Assembly: GCA_024681495.1 (NCBI GenBank)
Contig: JAILAS010000023.1
Coordinates: forward strand, 1-14,029
DNA from: Eubacterium sp.
GTDB lineage: Bacteria > Bacillota > Clostridia > Lachnospirales > Lachnospiraceae
Length of the DNA stretch: 14,029 nucleotides
Direction of reading: 5' to 3'
A program made the translations under genes and the position numbers. Of this stretch, positions 1 through 7,422 are shown piece after piece. A model generated the notes under the pieces. That model had not been told where the DNA came from. It made no database searches and was given only the letters and a program-made list of their open reading frames with translations. Within the stretch, counting starts at the first letter, position 1. The number at the start of each line of letters is the position of its first letter.

Positions 1-140
1 ATTGGCTGATATCCGGAAAGGAATGCGCCAACTGGTCCGGGAACAACTGTACCTGCTCCAAGGATCTGAACATCAAAAGCTGTGCCTGCTCCGACAAATT
101 CACGTACAAGGCCAATAACTGTGATAGCACAGGTAATCAT
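1..140 (-). pseudogene. RnfE/NqrD-like electron transport complex subunit, fragment
   Basis: Read on the minus strand from the in-frame ATG at 140-138, the frame stays open to the window edge. It gives a hydrophobic segment followed by GLVREFVGAGTAFD and, about 25 residues later, GYQP. The pattern T-C-A-x3-V-x-G-x2-R-E-x2-G-x-G-T-x-F-D matches, from memory, the conserved REx2GxGTxF loop after a membrane helix in RnfE/NqrD, a membrane subunit of the Rnf/Nqr ion-pumping ferredoxin/NADH oxidoreductase. The amino-terminal part expected for RnfE is missing. The frame is still open further upstream (to about base 228 and beyond), but that peptide does not resemble RnfE and lies opposite a lysine-rich plus-strand reading. 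The rest of the C-terminus would lie left of the window. It could be a true remnant, a rearrangement or an assembly chimera. The plus-strand reading of the same bases (3-147) is a cysteine-rich peptide I do not recognise. Confidence 0.42.
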
Positions 141-228
141 CGTTAAGAGCAAGGCCGTGAAGAAGAAGTTCAAGAATGCCGTTAAGAAGATTGGCAAGAA
201 GGTTAGCATCATAAAGGTTAAGAAGTAA
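133..228 (+). CDS. Lysine-rich C-terminal end of an unidentified protein (partial)
   Basis: The frame from about 133 to the TAA at 226-228 encodes VIIVKSKAVKKK and continues with repeated Lys-Lys pairs to a final IKVKK. AAG is used almost exclusively for lysine, as in neighbouring genes, and a strong plus-strand terminator follows 37 bases after the stop, so a plus-strand gene probably ends here. Basic beta-type tails of this kind are common at the C-terminus of clostridial cell-surface proteins such as BspA-like leucine-rich repeat proteins; that assignment is only a guess. Upstream the frame is open back to a TGA at 67-69, but the residues encoded there look like the antisense of the RnfE-like fragment. 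The gene body is therefore missing, frameshifted, or separated by a breakpoint near 130-140. Confidence 0.4.
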   Translation, partial: VIIVKSKAVKKKFKNAVKKIGKKVSIIKVKK

Positions 229-265
229 TTCTGACCCGGTCAAATCGTAATATATGGTAATTATT

Positions 266-299
266 ATCCCCTCCGGAATCGTCTCCGGAGGGGATTTTT
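266..299 (+). terminator. Rho-independent terminator
   Basis: A perfect 12-base-pair stem (266-277 with 284-295, core CCCCTCCGGA/TCCGGAGGGG) closes a six-base loop. It is followed by a T-run at 295-299, interrupted by C and then TT. It ends the partial plus-strand gene whose stop is at 228 and insulates the ABC importer promoter that begins at 301. On the minus strand the tail is A/T-mixed rather than T-rich, so the polarity is plus. Confidence 0.87.
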
Positions 300-300
300 C

Positions 301-328
301 TTGACTTATCGCCCGTTCATGGTAAACT
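301..328 (+). promoter_or_regulatory. Putative sigma-A promoter of the ABC importer operon
   Basis: TTGACT at 301-306 and TAAACT at 323-328 are separated by 16 bases. The -35 box matches five of six consensus bases and the -10 box four of six. The promoter lies directly after the preceding terminator and about 45 bases before the permease start. No operator or riboswitch fold was evident in the short leader. Confidence 0.5.
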
Positions 329-374
329 ATTGCTTTGGAGAAAGTTTAACGAAGTAAAGAGGTAATGTAGTAAC

Positions 375-1148
375 ATGAAAAAGAACAATGCGGTCTACCG
401 GCTGCTTTCGCTTATCTGTTTCTGCCTGATTATAGCGGCCTGGTGCATTCTTACGTTCGGAGGAATGGTCTCAGATCTTTTTCTTCCGTCCCCCGTTGCT
501 GTAATTAAGAGGCTGGTCGAGCTCTATAAGGACGGAAGCCTGTGGGCCAACTGCTACGAATCCACCATGAGAGTCCTCATAGGATGGCTTTGGTCGGCGG
601 TGGTAGCGCTCCCCGTAGGAATGATAATGGCGAACTCCAAAAAGTTTTCGGCGTTCATTCAGCCCATCATCGAGTTTGCCAGATACTTGCCCGTAGTGGC
701 ATTGGTGCCGCTGACTCTTCTCTATCTTGGAATCGGAGAAACCCAGAAATATACCATAATCTTCCTCGGCACGTTTTTCCAGCTGGTTCTCATGGTCTGT
801 GATACCGTATCCGGCGTGGACAAGAACCTCATAAACGCGGCCAGGACGCTCGGGGCCGGGAAGTGGCAGGTTTATAAGGAAGTCATCTTCCCCGCGGCGC
901 TCCCCGGACTTATGGACGACTTTCGCCTGACCATCGGCTGGGCCTGGACCTACCTGGTGGTAGCTGAGATGGTGGCCGCAGAGAACGGCCTTGGCTATAT
1001 GATACTGCGCTCCCAGAGGTATCTTGCGACGGACACCATATTCGCGGGACTTATTTTGATCGGTCTTATCGGACTTATCACGGACTTCATTTTCCGTATA
1101 CTGACCAGGATCGTGGCACCCTGGTTCGAAAGGTTAGGTGATAAGTGA
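375..1148 (+). CDS. NitT/TauT-family ABC transporter permease
   Basis: The 257-residue integral membrane protein is the channel subunit of an importer of the nitrate/sulfonate/taurine/bicarbonate group (BPD_transp_1 fold). It has about six hydrophobic segments, beginning with residues 9-27. The cytoplasmic EAA loop that docks on the ATPase is clear at residues 154-179 (AARTLGAGKWQVYKEV, then FPAALPGL). The stretch RYLPVVALVPL at 103-113 is typical of SsuC/TauC/ThiX-like permeases. The AAAGAGG ribosome site at 356-362 is 12 bases from the ATG, slightly long. The stop overlaps the ATPase start (TGATG), so the two are translationally coupled. Family membership is secure, but the substrate cannot be told from this subunit. 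Confidence 0.93.
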   Translation: MKKNNAVYRLLSLICFCLIIAAWCILTFGGMVSDLFLPSPVAVIKRLVELYKDGSLWANCYESTMRVLIGWLWSAVVALPVGMIMANSKKFSAFIQPIIEFARYLPVVALVPLTLLYLGIGETQKYTIIFLGTFFQLVLMVCDTVSGVDKNLINAARTLGAGKWQVYKEVIFPAALPGLMDDFRLTIGWAWTYLVVAEMVAAENGLGYMILRSQRYLATDTIFAGLILIGLIGLITDFIFRILTRIVAPWFERLGDK

Positions 1149-1936
1149 TGAGTGTGAGACTGGAGACTAAAAACTTAAACAAGGTATTTCACGGCGCCAA
1201 GGGCGATGTTACCGCCATCAGCGACGTCAATCTTACGGTAAACGAGTCTGAGTTCGTTATGATAGTGGGAACCTCCGGATGCGGAAAGACCACGCTGTTG
1301 AACATAATTGGCGGCCTGGAGAGGCAGAGCTCCGGCGAGGTCCTCTTGGACGGAAAGAGCGTGGACGGCCCCGGCCCCGAGAGGGGAATGGTGTTCCAGG
1401 GATACAGCCTGTTCCCCTGGCTCACAGTCAGGAAGAACATTGAGTTCGGGCTTAAGATGAAGGGCATGAGCGCCTCCGAGCGCGCCGCCGCGGCCGATAA
1501 ATACATCTCGCTGGTGGGACTCGAGGGATTCGAGGACGCCCTCCCCAAGGAGCTTTCCGGCGGAATGAAGCAGAGGGTGGCGATAGCCAGAACGCTCGCC
1601 AACGAGCCCGAGATTCTGCTCATGGACGAGCCCTTCGGAGCACTGGACGCTCAGACCCGCGTGGTTATGCAGGAGCTCTTGTCCAACATAAAGAGGAAGA
1701 CGAACACCACTATATTGTTCATCACCCACGACATCGATGAGGCCGTACTGCTCGGCGACAGGATATATGTCATGAGCAGGCATCCGGGCACCATCAAGGA
1801 TGTCATAAAGGTCAATCTCCCCGAGGAGAGGACCCATGAGAGCCTCGTTACTCCGGAGTTTCTGGAGACGAAGAAGCGGATAATGGATATGCTTTGGGCT
1901 GACAGCACCGATGCGGCCCTCGGCAGGGATTCATAG
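1148..1936 (+). CDS. NitT/TauT-family ABC transporter ATP-binding protein
   Basis: The 262-residue cytoplasmic ATPase drives the importer. All motifs are intact: Walker A GTSGCGKT (about residues 41-48), Q-loop glutamine in VFQGYSLFPW (about 84), signature LSGGMKQR (about 136-143), Walker B ILLMDEP (about 156-162), D-loop GALD and the switch histidine in ITHD (about 194). The order and the phrase LFPWLTV are typical of the SsuB/TauB/NrtD group. The preferred start is the ATG at 1148, sharing one base with the permease TGA. A GTG at 1145 in the same frame would add one residue. AGGTTAGG just upstream can serve as the ribosome site. The length is normal and no domain fusion is present. Confidence 0.94.
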   Translation: MSVRLETKNLNKVFHGAKGDVTAISDVNLTVNESEFVMIVGTSGCGKTTLLNIIGGLERQSSGEVLLDGKSVDGPGPERGMVFQGYSLFPWLTVRKNIEFGLKMKGMSASERAAAADKYISLVGLEGFEDALPKELSGGMKQRVAIARTLANEPEILLMDEPFGALDAQTRVVMQELLSNIKRKTNTTILFITHDIDEAVLLGDRIYVMSRHPGTIKDVIKVNLPEERTHESLVTPEFLETKKRIMDMLWADSTDAALGRDS

Positions 1937-1986
1937 ACCATATATTGAGAGAAACACCAATTTACACACTTGAAAGGAAAGAAAAA

Positions 1987-3030
1987 ATGAGGAAAAGAAT
2001 TATTGGCTTTGTAATGGCTACCGTATTGATGCTCGCGCTCGCGGCATGCGGCGGCAGCAGCGCTGGAGAGTCGGGGGCAGCTTCCGGCTCGGCGTCGGGA
2101 AGCGCCGCCGAGTCCGGCAATGCGGCTACGGGAGAGCTCACCGACGTGACGATGGCTTTCTGCACATGGACGGGATATGCCCCCATGTTCATCGCCCTCG
2201 AGCAGGGCTACTTCGAGGAGGCCGGAATCAACATGGATATCCAGGTCATCGAGGACGAGTCCACCTACGCCAGCCTTATAACGAACGGTCAGATCCAGTT
2301 TTTGGCGACCGCTCAGGACCCTAACATAAAGATGTACACCAACGGTGCGACCAGCAGGTACGTTCTCACCATGGATAAGTCCAACGGAGCTGACGGACTG
2401 GTGGCCACGGCCGATATTGAAACCCTGGACGATCTCAAGGGAAAGACGGTCGCCCTCGATAAGTCCGCATCTTCCTACTATTTCTTCCTCAAGGCACTGG
2501 AGGGAGGCAGCTCCATCACCGAGGACGACATCGACGTTCAGGACATGGGCGACACCACCGAGGCCGGCGTGGCCTTCATGGGCGGCAGAGTGGACGCGGC
2601 CATCATGTGGGAGCCCGAGCTCTCCGAGGCACTCGAGTCTGTTGAGGGCGCGCATGCCATCGTGACCAGCGCGGATTATCCCGACACCATTTCCGACAGC
2701 CTGGTTGTCAACGCGGCTTACGCCGAGGAGAATCCCGAGATCGTAGAGGCTGTTGAGGAGTGCTGGTATAAGGCGGTCGACTACCTCAACGAGAATCCCG
2801 AGGCGGCCTACGAGGACATGGCCAGCGGCTTCGAGGAGGTCAGCGCTGAGGATATCGCCGGTGACGTGGAAGGACTCATCTTCCTCGGTCGCGATGAAAA
2901 CGCAGCCCTCGAGGACGAGGCCGCGGCTGAGAACATCTACGCGCTCTGTGAGGACATGGCCACCTTCTGGATGGACAAGGGTGAATGCGAGACCAACGAT
3001 CTTACCGACTACTTCTCGCTCATAAAGTAA
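1987..3030 (+). CDS. NitT/TauT-family substrate-binding lipoprotein
   Basis: The 347-residue extracellular binding protein of the importer has a signal peptide (residues 1-20) with lipobox LAAC, lipidated Cys21, then a Gly/Ser/Ala linker to about 48. The NMT1/THI5-like (SsuA/TauA/ThiY) fold follows: WTGYAPMFIALEQGYFEEAG at 61-80, KGKTVALDKSASSYYFF at 151-167 and DAAIMWEP at 203-210. The AGGAAAG ribosome site at 1975-1981 sits five bases before ATG 1987. An in-frame ATG at 1945 would add 14 residues ahead of the signal peptide and is unlikely. The mature protein is very acidic. The substrate is unknown: nitrate, sulfonates, pyrimidine precursors or others fit the family, and no metabolic gene next to it helps. 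A strong terminator ends the operon. Confidence 0.9.
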   Translation: MRKRIIGFVMATVLMLALAACGGSSAGESGAASGSASGSAAESGNAATGELTDVTMAFCTWTGYAPMFIALEQGYFEEAGINMDIQVIEDESTYASLITNGQIQFLATAQDPNIKMYTNGATSRYVLTMDKSNGADGLVATADIETLDDLKGKTVALDKSASSYYFFLKALEGGSSITEDDIDVQDMGDTTEAGVAFMGGRVDAAIMWEPELSEALESVEGAHAIVTSADYPDTISDSLVVNAAYAEENPEIVEAVEECWYKAVDYLNENPEAAYEDMASGFEEVSAEDIAGDVEGLIFLGRDENAALEDEAAAENIYALCEDMATFWMDKGECETNDLTDYFSLIK

Positions 3031-3061
3031 TTGAAATAAAAATCACACACATACACACAGA

Positions 3062-3101
3062 AACCTCCCTGCCGGACTCTCCGGCCGGGAGGTTTTTTTT
3101 T
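3062..3101 (+). terminator. Rho-independent terminator of the ABC importer operon
   Basis: The arms 3062-3075 and 3081-3094 (AACCTCCC...CCGG with CCGG...GGGAGGTT) pair over about 13 of 14 positions with one internal mismatch and a five-base loop. Nine T residues run from 3093 to 3101. The hairpin starts 31 bases after the binding-protein stop. Confidence 0.9.
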
Positions 3102-3186
3102 GCATACGTTTCGCCGTGAGTCCGACGGTGTTTTCGGTTTGCTGCTGCATGCTTTTCGAAAATGATTAATGTAAAAAAAGCAAGCC

Positions 3187-3214
3187 TTGAAATAACCTTT
3201 TTCGGTGTTAAAAT
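3187..3214 (+). promoter_or_regulatory. Putative sigma-A promoter of the lipoprotein/zinc-ribbon/TPM operon
   Basis: TTGAAA (3187-3192) and TAAAAT (3209-3214) are spaced by 16 bases, each five of six to consensus, within an A/T-rich intergenic stretch. The predicted transcription start (about 3221) falls two or three bases before the long inverted repeat at 3224-3283. The remaining bases 3102-3186 showed no gene or other clear element. Confidence 0.6.
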
Positions 3215-3223
3215 TGTTATTGT

Positions 3224-3283
3224 GGGCAGGATTTGAAAATATCTTCTAATTTTTAAAACATTTCAAAAATATTCATTCTGCCC
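3224..3283 (+). promoter_or_regulatory. Long inverted repeat in the 5' leader, ending at the ribosome site
   Basis: GGGCAG (3224-3229) pairs exactly with CTGCCC (3278-3283). The stem extends to nine pairs counting one G-U, then after a two-base bulge continues with weaker A/T pairs around a long A/T-rich loop. The outer stem begins at the predicted 5' end of the mRNA and closes four bases before the GGGAGG ribosome site (3287-3292). It could stabilise the transcript end or influence translation. There is no T-run, so it is not a terminator. Confidence 0.5.
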
Positions 3284-3297
3284 AAAGGGAGGAAAAT

Positions 3298-4887
3298 ATG
3301 AAAAAAAGAGTTTTAGCGATGATTATGGCAGGCGCTATGGTGTTTAGCTGCGGCTGCGGCAGTAGCGGTGGCGGAGCGGCCGGGTCGTCGGATGCGTCTT
3401 CGGATCCGGCTCCCGCGGCGAGCGCGGATGTATCCGCAGATGTTGCCGAAACGCCCGATATTGAAGGATTTTATATTGCCACTATTAGCGACAGTAACTA
3501 CGTCTACAGGGACGACTCCGAAGAGGAGCTTAACATGGTTGCTACGTGGGAGGAGTTTTCCCTGGTCAATCCTTCGGACCCCACGGCGTCCGCAGAGGGA
3601 TCGGGAGCTGCTTTGGCGCTCGAGAGTTATAATGCTTCCGTAAAGGAAAAAATAGATGAGTTTACAGACTCCTACGCCGAGGCTTCGGGCGATGCATACA
3701 TGGAGGACGCTTACTACACCGCCGAGGATAAGGGCGACGTGGTCCGCTTCGACGATGAGGTCCTGAGTATAAGGGATTATACTTACGAGTTCACTCTCGG
3801 CGCGCACGGCATGTACTTCTTTACCGGATATAATTACGATGCGGCTACGGGAGAGGAGATCGGATTGAGCGACGTAATCCCCGATACCGACTCGTTAAAG
3901 GAAGCGCTCGCCGCAGCGCTCCTCGAGAAGTACGATTCCGAGTACTTCTACTCGGGAGAGGACGTGGCGACAGACCTTGACGTTTACTTCACGGACGAGT
4001 CCGTGGAGCTGAATTTCACCCTCGGCGCATCCGGCATAACATTCTACTTTGCGCCCTATGATATCGCGCCCTATGCCGTGGGAGCTCTCGACGTGACGCT
4101 TCCCTATGATTCAAATGTCGTAAATGCCGATTACGCTCCCGAGGATACCGACAGCTACGTGCTTCCCGTCATGCCCAATGCGGAGATGACCATCCCTTCT
4201 ACGGGAGAGAGTATGATTTGCTATTTTGAGGAGCTTGATTCCGAGTCGGCTACCTACGGCGGAACCGTAATCATCGGAGAGAATAACAACGAGATCGAGT
4301 TTGCGGACGGATATGGCGCCGACGCGTACATTGTGCACATGGGCGATAAGGACTTTTTGGCCGTCAATGTGGCCGGTTCGAACGATATTGAGTCGCTCTA
4401 CGTATACGATCTTTCCGACGGGAAATGCACACAGATAGACACGGGCGATGAAGGATACGGACTCTGCGAGTTCGTGCACACAGATCCCTCCGACTTCCTG
4501 ATGGGAACCAGGTCGGATATGCTCAGCACTTTCCGTGCCTATGGCATATATGAGTTTGGAGAGGATGGAACATATACCAGGACGTCCAAGTGGTTCTACA
4601 ATGCGGACGTTTACGGAGAGGATTCTCTGCCGGGTACGCTCACTCTTAAGCAGGACATTACTGCGCAGGTGATTCTCGAAGCGGATTCGGAGGATTCCGA
4701 CACGCGCACCATTGAGGCCGGCACGGAGCTCACCATCTTCCGCACCGACAATAACAGCGTCGTTGACCTTTTGACCTCTGACGGCACCATCGTAAGGCTC
4801 ACTGTCGAAGACGGCGAGGATTGTTACCAGACAGTCAACGGCATAGATATAGAGGAACTCTTTGACGGAGTAGTATTTGCAGGATAG
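3298..4887 (+). CDS. DUF3298 (RsiV/PdaC-like) domain lipoprotein
   Basis: The 529-residue exported protein has a signal peptide and a Cys at 18 or 20 (VFSCGC) suited to lipidation, then a low-complexity Gly/Ser/Ala/Asp linker to about residue 54. Residues about 60-165 resemble the DUF4163 partner region. Residues 168-271 carry the DUF3298 hallmarks: GAHG at 168-171, a GYNYD..TGEEI.L.D block, and FYFAPYDIAPYAVG at 249-262 ending in LPY. These domains occur in the anti-sigma factor RsiV and the deacetylase PdaC, where they act at the cell wall; no catalytic deacetylase domain or sigma-factor-binding N-terminus is present here. Residues 290-529 are acidic, probably beta-rich, and I do not recognise them. 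The start has an excellent GGGAGG site five bases upstream. It is first in an operon with a zinc-ribbon membrane protein. Confidence 0.82.
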   Translation: MKKRVLAMIMAGAMVFSCGCGSSGGGAAGSSDASSDPAPAASADVSADVAETPDIEGFYIATISDSNYVYRDDSEEELNMVATWEEFSLVNPSDPTASAEGSGAALALESYNASVKEKIDEFTDSYAEASGDAYMEDAYYTAEDKGDVVRFDDEVLSIRDYTYEFTLGAHGMYFFTGYNYDAATGEEIGLSDVIPDTDSLKEALAAALLEKYDSEYFYSGEDVATDLDVYFTDESVELNFTLGASGITFYFAPYDIAPYAVGALDVTLPYDSNVVNADYAPEDTDSYVLPVMPNAEMTIPSTGESMICYFEELDSESATYGGTVIIGENNNEIEFADGYGADAYIVHMGDKDFLAVNVAGSNDIESLYVYDLSDGKCTQIDTGDEGYGLCEFVHTDPSDFLMGTRSDMLSTFRAYGIYEFGEDGTYTRTSKWFYNADVYGEDSLPGTLTLKQDITAQVILEADSEDSDTRTIEAGTELTIFRTDNNSVVDLLTSDGTIVRLTVEDGEDCYQTVNGIDIEELFDGVVFAG

Positions 4888-4901
4888 AGAAAGGATAAGA
4901 A

Positions 4902-6617
4902 ATGGCAAACAGATGTCCCAGTTGCGGTGGTACGCTGAAGTTCGACGTATCATCCCAAAAGCTCATTTGTGAGTATTGTGACAGCGTTTTCGATCCTGAG
5001 GCTATAACGGGCATTAAAGGCGCCGGGGAATTTGACAATTCCCCGGAGTCTTTTGACGAGCCCGCGGAAGGACCGGGAGAGAAGACGGGCGAGACGGCAG
5101 GAGAGGCCGCAGCCACTGACGAGCAGGCCGAAGGGCCGAAGAAAAAGAATCCCACTGACGACGATTACGAGGAGACCACGATATTCACCTGCCCCAACTG
5201 TGGCGGCGAGGTGGCTTCATCCGCACTCGATGCGGTTGACTATTGTAAGTATTGCGGATCCTTTGTCACTCTTAATTCGCGCATCGAAAGGCTGAAAAAG
5301 CCCGAACTGATCATGCCGTTCAAGGTGACCAAGGAGCAGTGCCTCGACATCTACGAGACAAAGCTCAGGAAATCCCACTTCGTGCCGTCCGCTCTTAAGA
5401 GGGGAGATACCAAAGCGGAGTTTAGACAGATGTACATCCCGTTTTGGGACTACAGCGTCGAGTATCCCGAGGGATTTTCGGTCACTGCTTCCGAGTCGTG
5501 GAGTAAGGGTAATTACGACTACGATCGCGAGTATCAGATTGACGCAAAGCTCGATGGTCCGATCAGCAACTGCCTGTTCGATGCGTCGTCCACTCTCGAC
5601 GACAGGATTTCCAAGTGCATCGGCGACTACGACGAGGATGACATGGTCGAGTACAATCCCTCGTATATGATGGGGTCCTACGGCGACATTGCCGACGTGC
5701 CCTCCGAGATTTACGTGGAGGAGGCGTCTAACAGGGGCATTGAGAGCCTCGTCCCCAACATTGGGGGCCAGATTACCGGAGATGGTTTTCGTGATAACTT
5801 CCACGATGCGTCCGATGCGGTCGTTTCGTCCGAGGTCAGGGCGCCGAAGAGAAAGGTCACCGAGAGGCTGGCCATGCTTCCCGTGTGGTTTATGACCTAC
5901 AGAAAGAACGACAGGGTGGCATATTCGGTTATCAACGGACAGACGGGGTCTGTGTTCGCGGAAGTTCCCGTAGATGTTAAGAAATACGTTATATTCTCGC
6001 TGATTTTGGCGATTCCGATTTTCGCCGTCCTGGAGATGTTCCTGACGATGCGTCCCACGACGATGCTCGGGGTTGTATGCTTCCTCACGGCGGTCATACT
6101 TTGCCTGTATTCCTTCAGTGTCTCCAACGAGATGAGTCTGATAAACAGGGAGGACGACGCCGGCTTTAATTCCGTCTTTAAGCGAAAGAAAAAGAAGGAG
6201 GATACCGAAGACGATAAGATGGGGCCCATGGACATAATGCTCCTGGCGCTCATAATCGGAGTCATAGTGTATATAGGAGACTTTTTCCTTTGGCTTGAAC
6301 TCGATTTCCCGCTCCTTCCGTTCAGGTTTATCTTCGTCGCCATCGCGTTCTTTGCGCTGATCTGTGCGCACGGACTTCTCGAGGGCGATGAGAAGAAAGG
6401 ATTTTTCAGGGAGACCATGCCCGGAGTCATAGGAATGATTATATCGGTGATCTTCGCGATATACGATCCGGTGAACGACGCTTACTATTATTTAGCCGCT
6501 GCCGTTTCCATCATCGGAATCATCGCTTCTTCGATAGGCGCGATGAACAGATATAACCGCAGGCTTACGCACCCGATACCCAGATTTTTCAAGGAAAAGA
6601 AAGGAGAAAAATTATGA
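4902..6617 (+). CDS. Membrane protein with two N-terminal zinc ribbons
   Basis: This 571-residue protein opens with a zinc ribbon (Cys5, Cys8, Cys23, Cys26). An acidic Glu/Gly-rich linker (about 41-92) and a second ribbon (Cys97, Cys100, Cys115, Cys118) follow. A conserved middle domain has LPVWFMTY at 326-333 and INGQTGSVFAEVPVD at 344-358, typical of proteins often labelled TFIIB-type zinc-ribbon or, misleadingly, PriA-like. Six hydrophobic segments are seen near 362-383, 387-406, 443-463, 472-492, 507-522 and 528-548, split by a Lys-rich loop (about 428-440). The ribbons should face the cytoplasm. It is not a helicase, as no ATPase motifs are present. The AAAGGA site (4890-4895) is six bases from the ATG, and the start lies 14 bases after the lipoprotein stop. 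It overlaps the TPM gene by four bases. The function is unknown. Confidence 0.83.
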   Translation: MANRCPSCGGTLKFDVSSQKLICEYCDSVFDPEAITGIKGAGEFDNSPESFDEPAEGPGEKTGETAGEAAATDEQAEGPKKKNPTDDDYEETTIFTCPNCGGEVASSALDAVDYCKYCGSFVTLNSRIERLKKPELIMPFKVTKEQCLDIYETKLRKSHFVPSALKRGDTKAEFRQMYIPFWDYSVEYPEGFSVTASESWSKGNYDYDREYQIDAKLDGPISNCLFDASSTLDDRISKCIGDYDEDDMVEYNPSYMMGSYGDIADVPSEIYVEEASNRGIESLVPNIGGQITGDGFRDNFHDASDAVVSSEVRAPKRKVTERLAMLPVWFMTYRKNDRVAYSVINGQTGSVFAEVPVDVKKYVIFSLILAIPIFAVLEMFLTMRPTTMLGVVCFLTAVILCLYSFSVSNEMSLINREDDAGFNSVFKRKKKKEDTEDDKMGPMDIMLLALIIGVIVYIGDFFLWLELDFPLLPFRFIFVAIAFFALICAHGLLEGDEKKGFFRETMPGVIGMIISVIFAIYDPVNDAYYYLAAAVSIIGIIASSIGAMNRYNRRLTHPIPRFFKEKKGEKL

Positions 6618-7405
6618 TGAAAAAGATTACATCTGTCTTGACGGTTTTACTCCTTTTTATCTCCGTTTTATGTGTGGGTTCTTCGGCCGAAGTTTCGGCC
6701 GCCGATACGGCTCTTACCTATACGAACCGGGAGACGGGCTACAGTGCCATAGTGCTCGATAACGCAGAGCTCCTTTCCGGGACCGAGAGGGAGACCCTGC
6801 TTAATGACATGCAGGCGCTTACCGCGTACGGCACTGTGATATTCTCTTCTGACTATGCGGAAGGCTACAGTACCGATGATTACGCCGAGAGCGTGCTCCA
6901 CAGTTATGTCGATAACGGCGATAGCGGAATGGTCTTCGAGATAGACATGTCCAACAGACAGATTTATATCTATTCCGATGGATATATCTACGATGTTGTA
7001 ACCTCTTCGTACGCTCTCACTATAACGGATAACGTATACACCTACGCTTCTGAGGGAGATTACTATTCCTGCGCATATAATGCGTTCGATCAGGCCAATT
7101 CCCTCCTCATGGGAGGGAAGATTTCCCAGCCCATGAAGCACATAAACAACGCGCTCATGGCCATTGGAATCGCCTTGGCTGTCGTGTTTATTTTCGTGTA
7201 CGCGACGGGCGCGCCCGGAGACGATACGGTTTCGCGCAAGGTCAAGGTGGACGGAAGCTTCACGAGCCTTGCGGTAATCCCCGGGGCGCTTCACAAGGTC
7301 TACAATCCGCCCAGCAGTAGCAGCGGCGGAGGCGGCGGGGGCGGCGGCTTCGGCGGCGGTGGAGGAGGCGGCTCCTCAGGCGGTGGCGGAGGCCATTCGT
7401 TCTAA
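6614..7405 (+). CDS. TPM-domain membrane protein with glycine-rich C-terminus
   Basis: The 263-residue protein has a signal peptide (about 1-29, cleavage near VSA/AD), an extracytoplasmic TPM domain at about 35-165 (ETGYSAIVLDNAELLSGTE, a standard opening of the family), a membrane helix at about 178-198 and a polyglycine tail at 238-263 ending GGHSF. TPM domains are found in plant TLP18.3 (photosystem II repair, acid phosphatase activity) and in bacterial membrane proteins of poorly known role. The glycine tail ending in His-Ser-Phe is a recurring feature of the bacterial ones. The ATGA overlap with the zinc-ribbon gene and the AAGGAG at 6601-6606 support ATG 6614; ATG 6617 is also possible. 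No terminator was found after it. Confidence 0.86.
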   Translation: MMKKITSVLTVLLLFISVLCVGSSAEVSAADTALTYTNRETGYSAIVLDNAELLSGTERETLLNDMQALTAYGTVIFSSDYAEGYSTDDYAESVLHSYVDNGDSGMVFEIDMSNRQIYIYSDGYIYDVVTSSYALTITDNVYTYASEGDYYSCAYNAFDQANSLLMGGKISQPMKHINNALMAIGIALAVVFIFVYATGAPGDDTVSRKVKVDGSFTSLAVIPGALHKVYNPPSSSSGGGGGGGGFGGGGGGGSSGGGGGHSF

Positions 7406-7422
7406 CGATACGAGACGGTTAA

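Noticed and set aside
3..147. Cysteine-rich plus-strand peptide at the left edge
   Set aside because: Codon third positions look host-like, but the peptide matches nothing known to me, ends before the lysine-rich tail, and overlaps the better RnfE-like minus-strand reading. I could not exclude it fully.
1945..1986. Upstream in-frame ATG for the binding protein
   Set aside because: It would put 14 residues before a typical lipoprotein signal peptide. ATG 1987 has a good ribosome site at five bases.
1651..2655. 334-codon minus-strand frame across the ATPase and binding-protein genes
   Set aside because: It spans the junction of two secure plus-strand genes, has no ribosome site and no familiar motif.
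5217..6371. 384-codon minus-strand frame
   Set aside because: It is antisense to the zinc-ribbon membrane protein and highly charged and low in motif content; a shadow.
7315..7402. G-rich GGC/GGT repeats as a possible repeat element or quadruplex locus
   Set aside because: They encode the polyglycine tail common to TPM proteins and are explained by coding.
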